The notes under the pieces are model-generated. The model was not told the origin of the DNA and did not search any database. It was given only the letters and a program-made list of their open reading frames with translations. The position numbers and the translations under genes are program-made. Shown here piece after piece: positions 11,008 through 22,543 of a DNA stretch of 64,000 nt (position 1 is its first letter; each line of letters opens with the position of its first letter). This DNA is from Nephrocerus scutellatus (Eukaryota > Arthropoda > Insecta > Diptera > Pipunculidae): the NCBI GenBank assembly GCA_947095585.1, contig OX352761.1, positions 29,603,777 to 29,667,776 of the forward strand, read 5' to 3'.

Positions 11008-12044
11008 ATTTTTTTAAAGATATTTTATTAAACATTTAGGTATTATACAATTTTGACTTAAAACTAAACTTATAACTATTTTTAATAAGTGTCGGCTCAA
11101 CAATAGGAGCCCGACGTATTTACATTGTCTTTTTTTTGTATTGCTTATTATTAAACAATATTTTTGACTACTTAATCTTCTACATGTTATATTTAAACCA
11201 ATTTAATTTTAAACAATAAATTTTAAAATAAAATAAAAATGAAAAAAATATAAACAGGGCGATCTTCAGCCTCTGTAATGTTGCTGGCCTTCTCGTAGAA
11301 GGAGACGTCTTGATTATTAAGGATGTGGTCGAATCTAGCATCTGTGAATCCTCTGATGTGTATGTACCGGTGACTTGGCTCGATTTCTTCGCTTCTCAGT
11401 CCTTGCATCTCAGGACTTGGATGAGTTTCCAATCCGTCGACGAATTTCCTCGCCATTTGGAACAAGTTGTCGGTTATTGGCAGCAGACCAGCTGCTTCGT
11501 AAAGTCTTGCAGTCGACACAAACTTATAGCTGTTTGGCACCCTCCAGAGTCCTGTACAAATCCTAAGTACCTTCCTTTCAAATAGGGAGATCTTCTTCAT
11601 CGTTGTTGGTGAGACGGAGAGCCATATGGGATAGCGATAGGTTATCACTGGCCTGATGAGCTGCTTGTAGATGAGCTGCCTGGTGTTGTTGGACAGTCCG
11701 TTTCGTCTTCTTAGTAGCGGGTGCACAAAATGAAGAGCGTAGTTGGTTTTTTTTTCATTGTTTTATCGATGTGAGAGTTAAACTTGAGCCGCTCAGTAAA
11801 GTTGAATCCCAGGTACTTAGTCTCTGACTTGGTGTTTATTGTCGTGTTATCCGGAAGGGTGATTTTTAAGGCTCTGCACCGGCTTGCGATTTTTCTTATC
11901 CTTGTTTCGGTTGCTGGTACTCGGAAGCAGATGAGTTCCGTTTTGTTGGCGTTGATCTTCAGTCCCCACTTCAGGTAATCAGGCAGCTATCTCATGGGAG
12001 CGGGAAACGGCATACGTGATGGAGTCATCCGCGTCATCTTTCCA
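11008..12044 (-). mobile_element. Jockey-like non-LTR retrotransposon, 5'-truncated
   Basis: The minus strand encodes the C-terminal part of a reverse transcriptase. At 11978-11740 is GLKINANKTELICF followed by KYLGFNFTERLKFNSHID. The frame at 11726-11223 continues with a 167-residue thumb/tail (IYKQLIRPVITY...W, FERKVLRICTGLWR). Palm catalytic residues are missing because of 5' truncation. Flanking copies of TTTGTTTGTGGG at 10996-11007 and 12045-12056 are a 12-bp target-site duplication, and the weak A tail reads as T's at 11009-11015. The Jockey-clade label is from the motif pattern and is tentative. Confidence 0.8.
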
Positions 12045-12334
12045 TTTGTTTGTGGGTTTGTTTGTGGGTTTGTCGTGGAATTTGCGATCAATTTCTAACC
12101 CACTTCCCAAAGTCCTATTTTATTGAAATTTTGCACACATGTATATCTCCGATGACAACACTATCTATTATTATTTTTATTATTATTTTGGGCCCCTCGG
12201 GCCACGGGTTCTGGGGGCTCCCATACAAATATTTTACAAAATTTTACTCGATTTTCTTCAAATTTTATACACATGTGTATATTTGATATACAACACTTTT
12301 TGTAAAAATTTTGGAGACCCCCGGCGGGCAGTAC

Positions 12335-12600
12335 AGGATGTTCATCAATCATTGGTGGAACACAAAATTCCTCAGTTAGCTAGCCATTTGGCAACTTATA
12401 TAAGTGCTATTCCCGCTGCTCCAAGATACCTTAGGGATCAGACTGCCATCTTTGTTTTTGCAGAATGTGTAATGCGGTGTATAATACGTCATTGGTAGTA
12501 CTTCCGCACTTGGTGCAGTACCCACTTTTGATACTGTGCGAGTTCATGGACGAGATTATGCTCCCAGGCTGATTTCTTTCGCCGGTGGACATTTTTTTAA
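12335..12600 (-). mobile_element. RTE-like fragment nested in TCTCTA repeat B
   Basis: TTCCTCAGTTAGCTAGCCAT and the following sequence, then TGCGAGTTCATGGACGAGA and TTTCTTTCGCCGGTGGAC, match the minus strand of the linker region of the RTE-like copies at 60.3-60.4 and 40.5 kb. Internal order is shortened and no frame is intact. Confidence 0.7.
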
Positions 12601-12775
12601 AGACACTTCCTAAAGACAGATTTTCTTCAAATTTTCTACACAAAAACAAAATTTTTTCATATATTTGGAGGCCTCAAGACCGATAGGTGCCCATAAAAAT
12701 ATTTTTAAAATTACCCCAATTTTCTTCAAATGTACCTCTTATGTACCTATTAAAGAATTTACATTTATGGGTTGC

Positions 12776-13995
12776 TTTTTTTGCAAATTACTTGGATTTC
12801 CCAACAGCACGATACTTTTCTCTTAAAAATTCTCTCATTGACAGTTTCATTTAAAATTTTGGGTTTTTTTTTGTTTCTTGAAATGAAAAGATGTCGCGAG
12901 TGAAGCAGTCTGTCATTTCAATACGAAATTCACAACGTTTTCAATAAATAAATAATATAAATTATATAAAAAATTAAATTATGATGATTTTATTAGGAAA
13001 ACATGAAATATAAAAAAATGTTTGGCAATTGTGGAAATAATTGGTTTGGAAACACCAAGTACATATATGTGTACCGCAAATGTTTACATCGTAATTATAT
13101 GTAAAATATAAGAAAACTCAAAATTCCAATGGAAATGTGGAACAGAGTAATGCAAATGAACATAAAGTTGTTTTGTTTAGGACCTTACCGTCGAAAAGAA
13201 TGCTAGGCCAGAAGTGGAACCTGTGCAAATGCAAGTACCTGTACATGTACATGAAAACAATTGTTTCTTGCAATTCCACGTAATTTAGTTTTTTTGAATA
13301 ACGGTTATTTCTATATACGAATATGATGCATTTTTGTGTTCCTTAAATCTAAGGTCGTTGTATCTACATAATTAGGTGTTTTTTTTAACTTTTTCATTAC
13401 AAATGTTCATTAGAAAAAAAAAACTTAAATTACACTTAATTTCTTTTTAAATTTTGTTCTTTCTATAAACGGCCAAAGTTCACAGATGTGTTATATATTA
13501 TGAGTTCTTCCATTTTTTTTATTTAAATTTTTTTGTTTTTTGTTTAGTTGAATTGTTTCACTTGTATTTAGTAAAAACAAAAATAAATCAAAAATATCTT
13601 ACCATGTTTTGCTCAACACCGAAAATGTAAGCCTTGTATAAAAATCTACAGAAAAACAAATGTTTCATATAATTCTTAAATACTGGTATTAGGGTCTAAC
13701 AATGTAGTCATTATTTTTGCAAGGAATAATTCCACACGATCAGCCTCTGTTGAAACGGAGCATGGTATCCAAATCTTCAGAAAAATTATTGAGTGATTTA
13801 CGTAAAAATCTGTAAACAAGTTGCTAGATAAGTCACCAACATTATCTATCTCTGGAGATAGACATCTGATAAACGATACAATAAAGATATACTAGAGACA
13901 TAACTGTATTGTGGTTGACGCGCAATTATAGGGAAAGCGAGTGGGGTCGTCCCTGTAAGCCACGGCACTACAATATATTTCTTCTTGGTTTAAAT
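12776..13995. other. Unannotated AT-rich stretch
   Basis: This is long A/T-rich DNA with poly-T runs. I see no ORF above about 60 codons with sensible composition and no repeat recognised elsewhere in the window. Confidence 0.5.
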
Positions 13996-14872
13996 AATAA
14001 ATAAAACAACCCATAAAAATTTAAAATTGTAATGCATGTTTCCTAATCGGGGCTACACAACTACACGATGTGCAATTTGAATAAAATCGGGTAAATTTTT
14101 TAAAATTTTTGTTAGGGACCCTAAAACTTTTTTACAAAAAGTGTTTTCCATCGGAGATACACTTGCGTATAAAATTTGAAGAAAATTGGGTACTTTTTTT
14201 ATAAAATTTGTATAGGTGCCCCCCGACTACGGGGACCGATCACTTCCAAATTTGTACATAAAGTGTTGTCGATCGGAGATACACATGCGTATAAAATTTG
14301 AAGAAAATCTGGTTAATTTTTAAAAAATTATATGGGAGCCTCTCAGTCCTGGGGCTAATTCACAATTTTAACAAAACCCGTTGTCCATAGGATCAAACAT
14401 GTGAGTGTAAAATTGTATGGAGCCTTTCGACAACTGACCCGCTCACTCCAAAATTTTTACAAAAAGTGTTGTCCATCGGAGATACACATGCGCATAAAAT
14501 TTGAAGAAAATCGGGTACTTTTTTTTATAAAATTTGTGTGAGTGCCCCCCCGAACCGTGGGCCCGACCACTTCCAAATTTTTAGAGAAAGTGCTGTCCAT
14601 CAGAGATACACATGCATATAAAATTTGAAGAAAATCGGGTAAATATTTTTTAAAAAATTTGTATGGGAGCCCCCCACCCCGAGGACCGAGGTGCCCAAAT
14701 TAATAGCAAGTATTGTCACCGGAAATATAAAATTTGTGTGCAAAATTTCAATAAAATTGGGACTTGGAAGCGGGTTAAAAAAAATTGATCACAAGATCTG
14801 ACCAGTCAGCCTGCCAGCCAGCCAGTCCGCCAGCCACGGGCACGTGTAGTTAATATAGAGAATTTAAAAAAA
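13996..14872 (-). repeat. TCTCTA repeat copy C with about 120-bp internal minisatellite
   Basis: The left end is AACAACCCATAAAAATTTAAAA. The right end is CCACGGGCACGTGTAGTTAA then TATAGAGAATTTAAA, the reverse of copy B's start. Between them lie about five imperfect units whose CGGAGATACACATGCGTATA cores recur at about 14153, 14275, 14477 and 14602, i.e. every 122-125 bp with one longer interval. Each unit pairs an A/T-rich half with a GC-rich block (for example CCGACTACGGGGACCG). Just inside the right end is a short CCAGCCAGCCAG tract. There is no coding capacity. Confidence 0.8.
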
Positions 14873-17167
14873 CACAAAATAGAAGAAACATAAAAGTATG
14901 AAAATACATCAACTGAATGTTTTCCGCTACTATATCAGCATAATAGAGTAGCAAAAACTATATGTTTACATGTTGATATAAATCATACTGTCGCTTTTTC
15001 TCTAAACAAACAAACAAATAGGTATATGTGTACAAGCTTCATTTATTTAGCTAAAAACCCATAAAGAAATAACTTGAAATGTTGGAAAATTTTCCACACA
15101 AAACCACATCAAAGTCGAAAAAATCTGGATTTAATTTCACTGCTACTCACATACAATAGAATCATTTCTCTCGGGTAAACTGAAGGAAAACCTACCCCAC
15201 GTACGTAATCGTTGGTTGTGCATCGAAGAGTTTTATTCAAACATTTAGAATTCCTCCCACCTCTACATACTTAGAAGTGCCTGTACAAAGGATTTTTTGT
15301 TTGAGCTCAAAATGTTCATAGTGGAAGCAAACATTTTTTTTTTATTTTAAATATGTCTGTTTGGTGTAGGTGTTGGTTGGTGTTCTGGGAAACTTATGTG
15401 ATCAACGGGGAAAATACCGAAATAATTTAAATTCTATTATAAAGGTGTCCACTTGATCGTATGATGTCCATGAATGGAGCTGACGTGCGACCAATCGGTG
15501 GCATTGATATCGACTCTTTGTATTCTGAAGCTTTGTATCATATCCTCTCGATTTAAATAAAACTCTTTCCATGCTAATCTACGTACCTATAAATTTTGCT
15601 TCATGTCCTTTATCTTTGTCTTACCTCTTTGAGGATACAACATATGACATTTGATGGATGCTCTGCTTAAACACAAAAGAATTCAATTTGATATATATAT
15701 GTATACTTATGACTGTAAATCACGTATATCACATTGTGGAAGTATGTGTGCATCTGTATTAAAAGAAATTGAATTGTTAGATACCTACTCTTCTCTAGGA
15801 ATAACGTTAATAAAAGCCACAGAAAATGCAAATGTGAAATGCAAGAATAAATTGTTATTGTTTATGTCATCATTTGAGACTATTGAGTCAAATGACGGGG
15901 GATGAACGACGAATCCAGCCGATTCAACGATTGCATCTGAGTTATAAGTTTGTCGTTATTGGATCATTCTATGAGGTGCTTACAAATACAATCACACAAA
16001 TGTACGAATGAATATGTTTGCAAGTTTATAACTTTCTTATCAAACTTCAACTTTTTGGTCAGCCAAATGACAAACGCTATTTAAATATTTGGAATGTTTT
16101 CGAATAAATTTCAAATTTCTAGATATATTGTCTTTCTATGGGTTTTGAAGTTATATGCGGGACAAGGGGGGCGAATTAAAATGAGAGAAAAAATCTTGTC
16201 TCAACAGAGTTTTGTATGCGATGTACGTGATTATAGCAAAGTAATTCTGAACAATTTAGAAACCTTAAAGAGTTGTGACCAACAACCGAAAATAAATATA
16301 AGCAAAGGTTTCTTGAAGCTATTTAGCTAAATAGAACATTTCGCTTAGACAAATAAAAAAAACAAAAAAAGGTACAACTTTGCATTGGACGATAGACGAA
16401 TGATGGACCATCACCGAGCATTGAAAACTCCTCAGACAGATTGGTAAATTATTTCTTCTTTTGTGACCCTCCTCTTCTCATAACCTGTCCGTCATGCATG
16501 CCTTGAGGGAATAGGTATACGACGATTACGAAAAAAATGTTAATGTAAGTGCCTTGGAATGGATATTGGTATCTATATGTTTCCATACTAGTAAAAAATC
16601 CGAACTTTCATAAAGGAGTTGGATGCATTTTTGCAACAAGACTTTTTCTTGGTTTTACATTTTTATTTATTGTTTCTGAGATAGATGGATAGAAGTAGTA
16701 AATGTCTTTGTTATCCACATTCTATGTATTGCATATCAGATTTAAAGTATGAGTCTGGCTTGGTGCAACTATCTTTTTGTCCGTCTTTACCGCGTATCGG
16801 TTATAAATAAGAACACATCTGCAATGCAAAATGAATATTACAAATTTATGATTTTCCTTCAGTGTTTTAGATTCAGTTAACATCGGTACGACTTGGTCGA
16901 TAAGGATCAATACTTCTTCAGGCTAACAAAAACTCTATTTTTCCAGTTTTGTTTTATTTTCGAGCAATTTGGTTTTTCCTTAATTTTGTATATTTGTCTC
17001 TAGCTGCATGTTCTTGTAAGGTTATTCACGTTAACCTCATTAGTGTTGACCATAAACGGTAAAGAAATTTTTGATAATTTTGTTTCTTTTATGTTTAATA
17101 AAAGTTAAAAAAAAATGAATTTAACAAACAAATTGTTGAGTCCATATGCCCCTTTTGAAAATAAATT
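14873..17167. other. Unannotated stretch
   Basis: Open frames at 15651-15905 and 16094-16330 (+) and 16722-16910 (-) lack motifs and codon character, so I do not call them genes. No RNA gene was recognised. Confidence 0.45.
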
Positions 17168-17695
17168 GTTTTTAAATTCTCTATATTAACTTTGCATGCC
17201 CGTGTCTGCCTGGCTGCTCAAATATTGTGATAAATTTTTCACCCACTTCCTTAAGCCCGATTTTCTTCAAACTTTGCACACATGTGTACCTCCCATGATA
17301 ATACTTTCTGTTAATTTGTGGCCCCTCGGGCCTCGGGGTCGGGGTGCTCCCATACAAATATTTTACAAAATTTACCCGATTTTATTCAAATTCAAATTCA
17401 AAATATCTCAGGTGGAGCACACTTTTTGTAAAAATTTGGAAGTGACCGGGCCCCGAGGTCGGAGGGACACCCATAAAATTTTTATAAAAAAAAGTACCTA
17501 CCCGATTTTCTTCAAATTTAATACGCATGTGTATCTCCGATGGAAACACTTTGTGTAAAAATGTTGGAGTGATCAGGATAAGGGGGCTCCTAAATTTTTT
17601 TTAAAATGTTACCCGATCTTATTCAAACTTTGCACATTGTGTATCAATTATCAATTAGAGAATATACACGAAAAATTTTAATTTTTAGTGATTGT
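17168..17695 (+). repeat. TCTCTA repeat copy D
   Basis: It starts TTTTTAAATTCTCTATATTA then ACTTTGCATGCCCGTG. It contains the CACTTCCTTAAGCCCGATTT unit and GC-rich blocks (GGCCCCTCGGGCCTCGGGG), and ends near TCAATTAGAGAATATACACG then AAAAATTTTAATTTTTAG. It has the same orientation as copy B. An LOA-like element begins about 45 bp to the right. Confidence 0.8.
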
Positions 17696-17739
17696 TTTTT
17701 TTTCATAATTATCGCACGAATTTTTTATTTTGATTTCTA

Positions 17740-19440
17740 CCATAGCCCATATTGCAGACCCTGCGACCTGTAAGCTCTATTGTGTGTTAGGGTGTCTCTG
17801 CTCTAAGAGACGTACCACTTCCCTAAGGAATGATAGTGCATCCTCAGGAGAAGAATTTCTCAACTCGGCAGTCGAGCATATTTCCTTGTGATAGATGCGT
17901 CTCCTTAACCCATGTAATGCTGGCCATTAACAGAGAATGTGCTCGGATAACCATTCATCTTCTGAGCAGAACCTATATACTATCACAGCCCACACCAATT
18001 TTGTTAAGGTGATATCGCAGGCCACAATGAACTGCTAGAAAACTCGCCAGCTTGATAATGCTATCCATATTAATTAATATTAAGGATTTTCTTGTAGAAA
18101 AAGAGCCCGATTAATTGTTTGGATTGCCTAAGTCCCGGTACGCTTTCTCAGTGGGCCAGACGAAGTTTTTGTTCCAAACAATTTATCAGTGCTATAGCGA
18201 CAGCCCAGTTGAAACCACAGTAGGGTAGGTTGATATTGAGTCTATTAAATTGGACGACAACGTTTTAAGTGCTGCTGGCTATATATTCTAGCGCCTTTAA
18301 TTCGTTTATTAAGGTTAATCCTGGCGCAGATCTCAATGGCATGGAGTTCCGCCTAGAAAACTGAAAGACTCTTTCCCAATGGTATCGGGACTTCGGTATT
18401 GGGTCCAAAGACACAAGCCCCAACTACAAATTTCTATCTTTGATCCATCTGTGTACCAGACCAGATCCATGGCGTCGGTGCCGGAACACCATTGCACCAG
18501 CTTACCCGGGTCCAATATTTCTACCTCAAATTTAATTCCGAAACAGTGCTCCCTGACCATAATGTCGGGATAGTGCAGAATATGTCGCTCTCAGGAATTG
18601 AGTCAAGAATTTTCAAGTGACCCGCATCTAGCTGCCGTCTTCCTTATGAAGATTGGTCGGGGTGAAAGCCCTAATACAGCTTCTAGTGCTGTCCTAGGGC
18701 AGGTGCGCATGATACCCTTTATACCAATACAGGTAGCTCTTCGTAGATTCTGAAACTTAGTTGCCGTTATTCGTTCAAGAACTTTCGGCCACTAAACGAT
18801 GGCCGCGTACGTGATAATAGGACTCGCCATCATTGTATACATCTAATGTACCATTTTAGGATTTATACCCCGAGTAGAGGCGTCTACTGGCCCCCAACGA
18901 CCTAGTAGTGCGTTTGATAGCGAACTTGATATGAGAATTCCAGTTCCAGTTCAGTTATCAAGGATTGCACTGTGATATTTAACCTCACTGTAATAATCTA
19001 ACGTGGTGCCTTTGATGATGATGGGACTCTCTATCCATGCCCATGCGTAGAGCATATTTAAGTCACCTTCTCTCTAGCGAGTTCAATTTAATGAAGCCAC
19101 CTCGGCGTTGCTGAATCAGTAGCCAATCTAATGCCTTCCCAATAGAAGAGCAGGACCCAGGATTGATGCTCTTTGAGAAGCATAGATTTCATAATTATTA
19201 AAATTTGAATCAATAATGACCCACGGGTATCCGGGAAAGGAGGTCGCCCATGACAGAGCCCGGTATGCCATGGGAAGGCCACTTAAAACCGAAGGTCGCC
19301 ATTCGGTATTCAATATCGCATATTATCGACTAAGCACCCTCTTAGCCATGCATCCATGGGCGTATCCTGTACCACCTTGGATTAGGAATAGCTTTTACTG
19401 AGGATAGGACAAATCCATTGTCTCAAACCCTCCTCCTTTA
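17740..19440 (-). mobile_element. LOA-like non-LTR retrotransposon relic (RT to RNase H to CCHC)
   Basis: Read on the minus strand: post-RT sequence (EVKYHSAILDN) at about 18.95-19.0 kb; the conserved ITYA...WPKVLERITATKFQN segment at about 18.75-18.85 kb; RNase H with VWYTDGSKIE (first catalytic Asp) at 18333-18560; then NWAVAIALINCLEQKLRLAH and the C-terminal region at 17.76-18.25 kb. Frameshifts and stops break every domain, and the middle of RNase H is deleted at about 18280. The part from 18278 rightward is also the left part of a tandemly triplicated unit; 17740-18277 is present once. The same element family occurs at 55.6-56.9 and 63.3-64.0 kb. Confidence 0.8.
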
Positions 19441-20410
19441 CCGGGCTTGGGACTGCCAGCGAAAAAAAGCAGGCTTGGAGTAGAATCTCGTCCGTAAACT
19501 AGAACAGTACAGAGAGCGAGGACCGCACCAAGCGCGGAAGTTATACCATAGAATCCGCGGTATGGTGCAATTTACACCGCGTTGCACATACTGCAAGTTC
19601 AAAGAGTGTAATTTGATCGCCGATATCAAAATGATGGGAAGAGCACTTTCTTGAGTGGCTAAATGTCCAGCTAACTGAGGAATTGGAGGCTCCAGCAATG
19701 ACCAAAGACCACACAATGCTGATGTCACCAGACACAAACGAAGTTAGCAGAGCGATAAATCGGCTCAAAGATAAAAAGGCCCGGGATCAGATGGTATCCC
19801 AGCGGAGCTTATTAAAACAGGAGGTCCCGCAATACACCAAGCAATTCATGAACTAAATGGAGTGAAGAAGCGATGCCAGAAGACTGGCGAAGAGGCATTC
19901 TGTGCCCATACATAAGAAGGGAGATATCACAACATGCAGCAATTATCGTGGTATAACGTTGTTGAGTACCGCGGCGTATAAGATTTTCTCCTCTATCCTT
20001 CAAGACAGAACGAATAGCCCCATACGCTAAAGTTATTAGGCAAATTAATAACTGATCAGATGTCGTTGGTAGAAACCAAAGGTCTGTACATGAAGCTTTC
20101 ATCCCGGTGGACTGATTTTTTGCGGGAGGCCAGGACCGGACACCGGTTGTATAGACAAATATGATGATGATAATTCAGACCGAGAGTTTAAGTTGTCCTA
20201 ATATTGGGTTTAACTGCCAAGGCTGGTCAACTGAACTGAACTTAGAAGCGATAAATCAGTTGGTGACAAATACAATATGTTCACTTGAGCATTTTCCTTC
20301 CTTCCACTGTCACTGTTATAACGATATTTCCACCAGCAATACTCAAATGAAATGTTCAGTTGCATTCCAGCTACTAACCAATTCAGTTCAAAACTCGTGA
20401 AGTCTCATTT
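18278..20410. repeat. Tandem unit 1 of 3 (2133 bp)
   Basis: It starts GCTATATATTCTAGCGCC at 18278 and ends GAAGTCTCATTT at 20410. It contains an LOA-like portion (-, 18278-19440), an RTE-like portion (+, 19440-20170 with its GAT tail) and about 240 bp of unassigned DNA. Units 2 and 3 follow directly, and every stretch I compared is identical. Confidence 0.97.
19440..20170 (+). mobile_element. RTE-like fragment inside tandem unit 1
   Basis: It matches the RTE-like linker and RT fingers: ELEAPAMTKDHTMLM with SRAINRLKDKKAR at about 19.68-19.79 kb, then a CCCATACATAAGAAGGGAGA segment and a TTCAAGACAGAACGAATAGC segment, then a jump to the 3' end (GGCCAGGACCGGACACCGGT) with the tail ATGATGATGATAA at 20161-20173. 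The RT palm is deleted. It is repeated at 21573-22303 and 23706-24436. Confidence 0.8.
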
Positions 20411-22543
20411 GCTATATATTCTAGCGCCTTTAATTCGTTTATTAAGGTTAATCCTGGCGCAGATCTCAATGGCATGGAGTTCCGCCTAGAAAACTGAAAG
20501 ACTCTTTCCCAATGGTATCGGGACTTCGGTATTGGGTCCAAAGACACAAGCCCCAACTACAAATTTCTATCTTTGATCCATCTGTGTACCAGACCAGATC
20601 CATGGCGTCGGTGCCGGAACACCATTGCACCAGCTTACCCGGGTCCAATATTTCTACCTCAAATTTAATTCCGAAACAGTGCTCCCTGACCATAATGTCG
20701 GGATAGTGCAGAATATGTCGCTCTCAGGAATTGAGTCAAGAATTTTCAAGTGACCCGCATCTAGCTGCCGTCTTCCTTATGAAGATTGGTCGGGGTGAAA
20801 GCCCTAATACAGCTTCTAGTGCTGTCCTAGGGCAGGTGCGCATGATACCCTTTATACCAATACAGGTAGCTCTTCGTAGATTCTGAAACTTAGTTGCCGT
20901 TATTCGTTCAAGAACTTTCGGCCACTAAACGATGGCCGCGTACGTGATAATAGGACTCGCCATCATTGTATACATCTAATGTACCATTTTAGGATTTATA
21001 CCCCGAGTAGAGGCGTCTACTGGCCCCCAACGACCTAGTAGTGCGTTTGATAGCGAACTTGATATGAGAATTCCAGTTCCAGTTCAGTTATCAAGGATTG
21101 CACTGTGATATTTAACCTCACTGTAATAATCTAACGTGGTGCCTTTGATGATGATGGGACTCTCTATCCATGCCCATGCGTAGAGCATATTTAAGTCACC
21201 TTCTCTCTAGCGAGTTCAATTTAATGAAGCCACCTCGGCGTTGCTGAATCAGTAGCCAATCTAATGCCTTCCCAATAGAAGAGCAGGACCCAGGATTGAT
21301 GCTCTTTGAGAAGCATAGATTTCATAATTATTAAAATTTGAATCAATAATGACCCACGGGTATCCGGGAAAGGAGGTCGCCCATGACAGAGCCCGGTATG
21401 CCATGGGAAGGCCACTTAAAACCGAAGGTCGCCATTCGGTATTCAATATCGCATATTATCGACTAAGCACCCTCTTAGCCATGCATCCATGGGCGTATCC
21501 TGTACCACCTTGGATTAGGAATAGCTTTTACTGAGGATAGGACAAATCCATTGTCTCAAACCCTCCTCCTTTACCGGGCTTGGGACTGCCAGCGAAAAAA
21601 AGCAGGCTTGGAGTAGAATCTCGTCCGTAAACTAGAACAGTACAGAGAGCGAGGACCGCACCAAGCGCGGAAGTTATACCATAGAATCCGCGGTATGGTG
21701 CAATTTACACCGCGTTGCACATACTGCAAGTTCAAAGAGTGTAATTTGATCGCCGATATCAAAATGATGGGAAGAGCACTTTCTTGAGTGGCTAAATGTC
21801 CAGCTAACTGAGGAATTGGAGGCTCCAGCAATGACCAAAGACCACACAATGCTGATGTCACCAGACACAAACGAAGTTAGCAGAGCGATAAATCGGCTCA
21901 AAGATAAAAAGGCCCGGGATCAGATGGTATCCCAGCGGAGCTTATTAAAACAGGAGGTCCCGCAATACACCAAGCAATTCATGAACTAAATGGAGTGAAG
22001 AAGCGATGCCAGAAGACTGGCGAAGAGGCATTCTGTGCCCATACATAAGAAGGGAGATATCACAACATGCAGCAATTATCGTGGTATAACGTTGTTGAGT
22101 ACCGCGGCGTATAAGATTTTCTCCTCTATCCTTCAAGACAGAACGAATAGCCCCATACGCTAAAGTTATTAGGCAAATTAATAACTGATCAGATGTCGTT
22201 GGTAGAAACCAAAGGTCTGTACATGAAGCTTTCATCCCGGTGGACTGATTTTTTGCGGGAGGCCAGGACCGGACACCGGTTGTATAGACAAATATGATGA
22301 TGATAATTCAGACCGAGAGTTTAAGTTGTCCTAATATTGGGTTTAACTGCCAAGGCTGGTCAACTGAACTGAACTTAGAAGCGATAAATCAGTTGGTGAC
22401 AAATACAATATGTTCACTTGAGCATTTTCCTTCCTTCCACTGTCACTGTTATAACGATATTTCCACCAGCAATACTCAAATGAAATGTTCAGTTGCATTC
22501 CAGCTACTAACCAATTCAGTTCAAAACTCGTGAAGTCTCATTT
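20411..22543. repeat. Tandem unit 2 of 3 (2133 bp)
   Basis: This is an exact-offset copy of unit 1 (+2133 bp), with the same LOA-like (-) and RTE-like (+) pieces, the same frames, and the same stops and frameshifts. The junction with unit 1 reads CTCATTT|GCTATAT. Confidence 0.97.

Larger units (their letters stand above)
10963..12775 (+). repeat. TCTCTA repeat copy B, host of two nested insertions
   Basis: The copy begins with TTTAAATTCTCTATATTAAC then TTCGCGTGCCCGTG, continues after a Jockey-like insertion (11008-12044) at 12057 with GGGTTTGTCGTGG and the CACTTCCCAAAGTCC unit, and carries internal GC-rich units (GGGCCCCTCGGGCC, CACATGTGTAT). A piece of RTE-like element is embedded at about 12335-12600. 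It ends near 12775 with AAAGAATTTACATTTATGGG. Its start and end match copies D and E in the same orientation. Confidence 0.75.

Noticed and set aside
13996..14872. Regularly spaced 120-bp repeats considered as a CRISPR-like array
   Set aside because: The units are long, contiguous and mutually divergent along their whole length, in a eukaryotic sequence; this is a minisatellite inside a dispersed repeat.
15651..16330. Two plus-strand ORFs of about 80 codons
   Set aside because: A/T-driven composition, no motif, no splice or poly(A) context.
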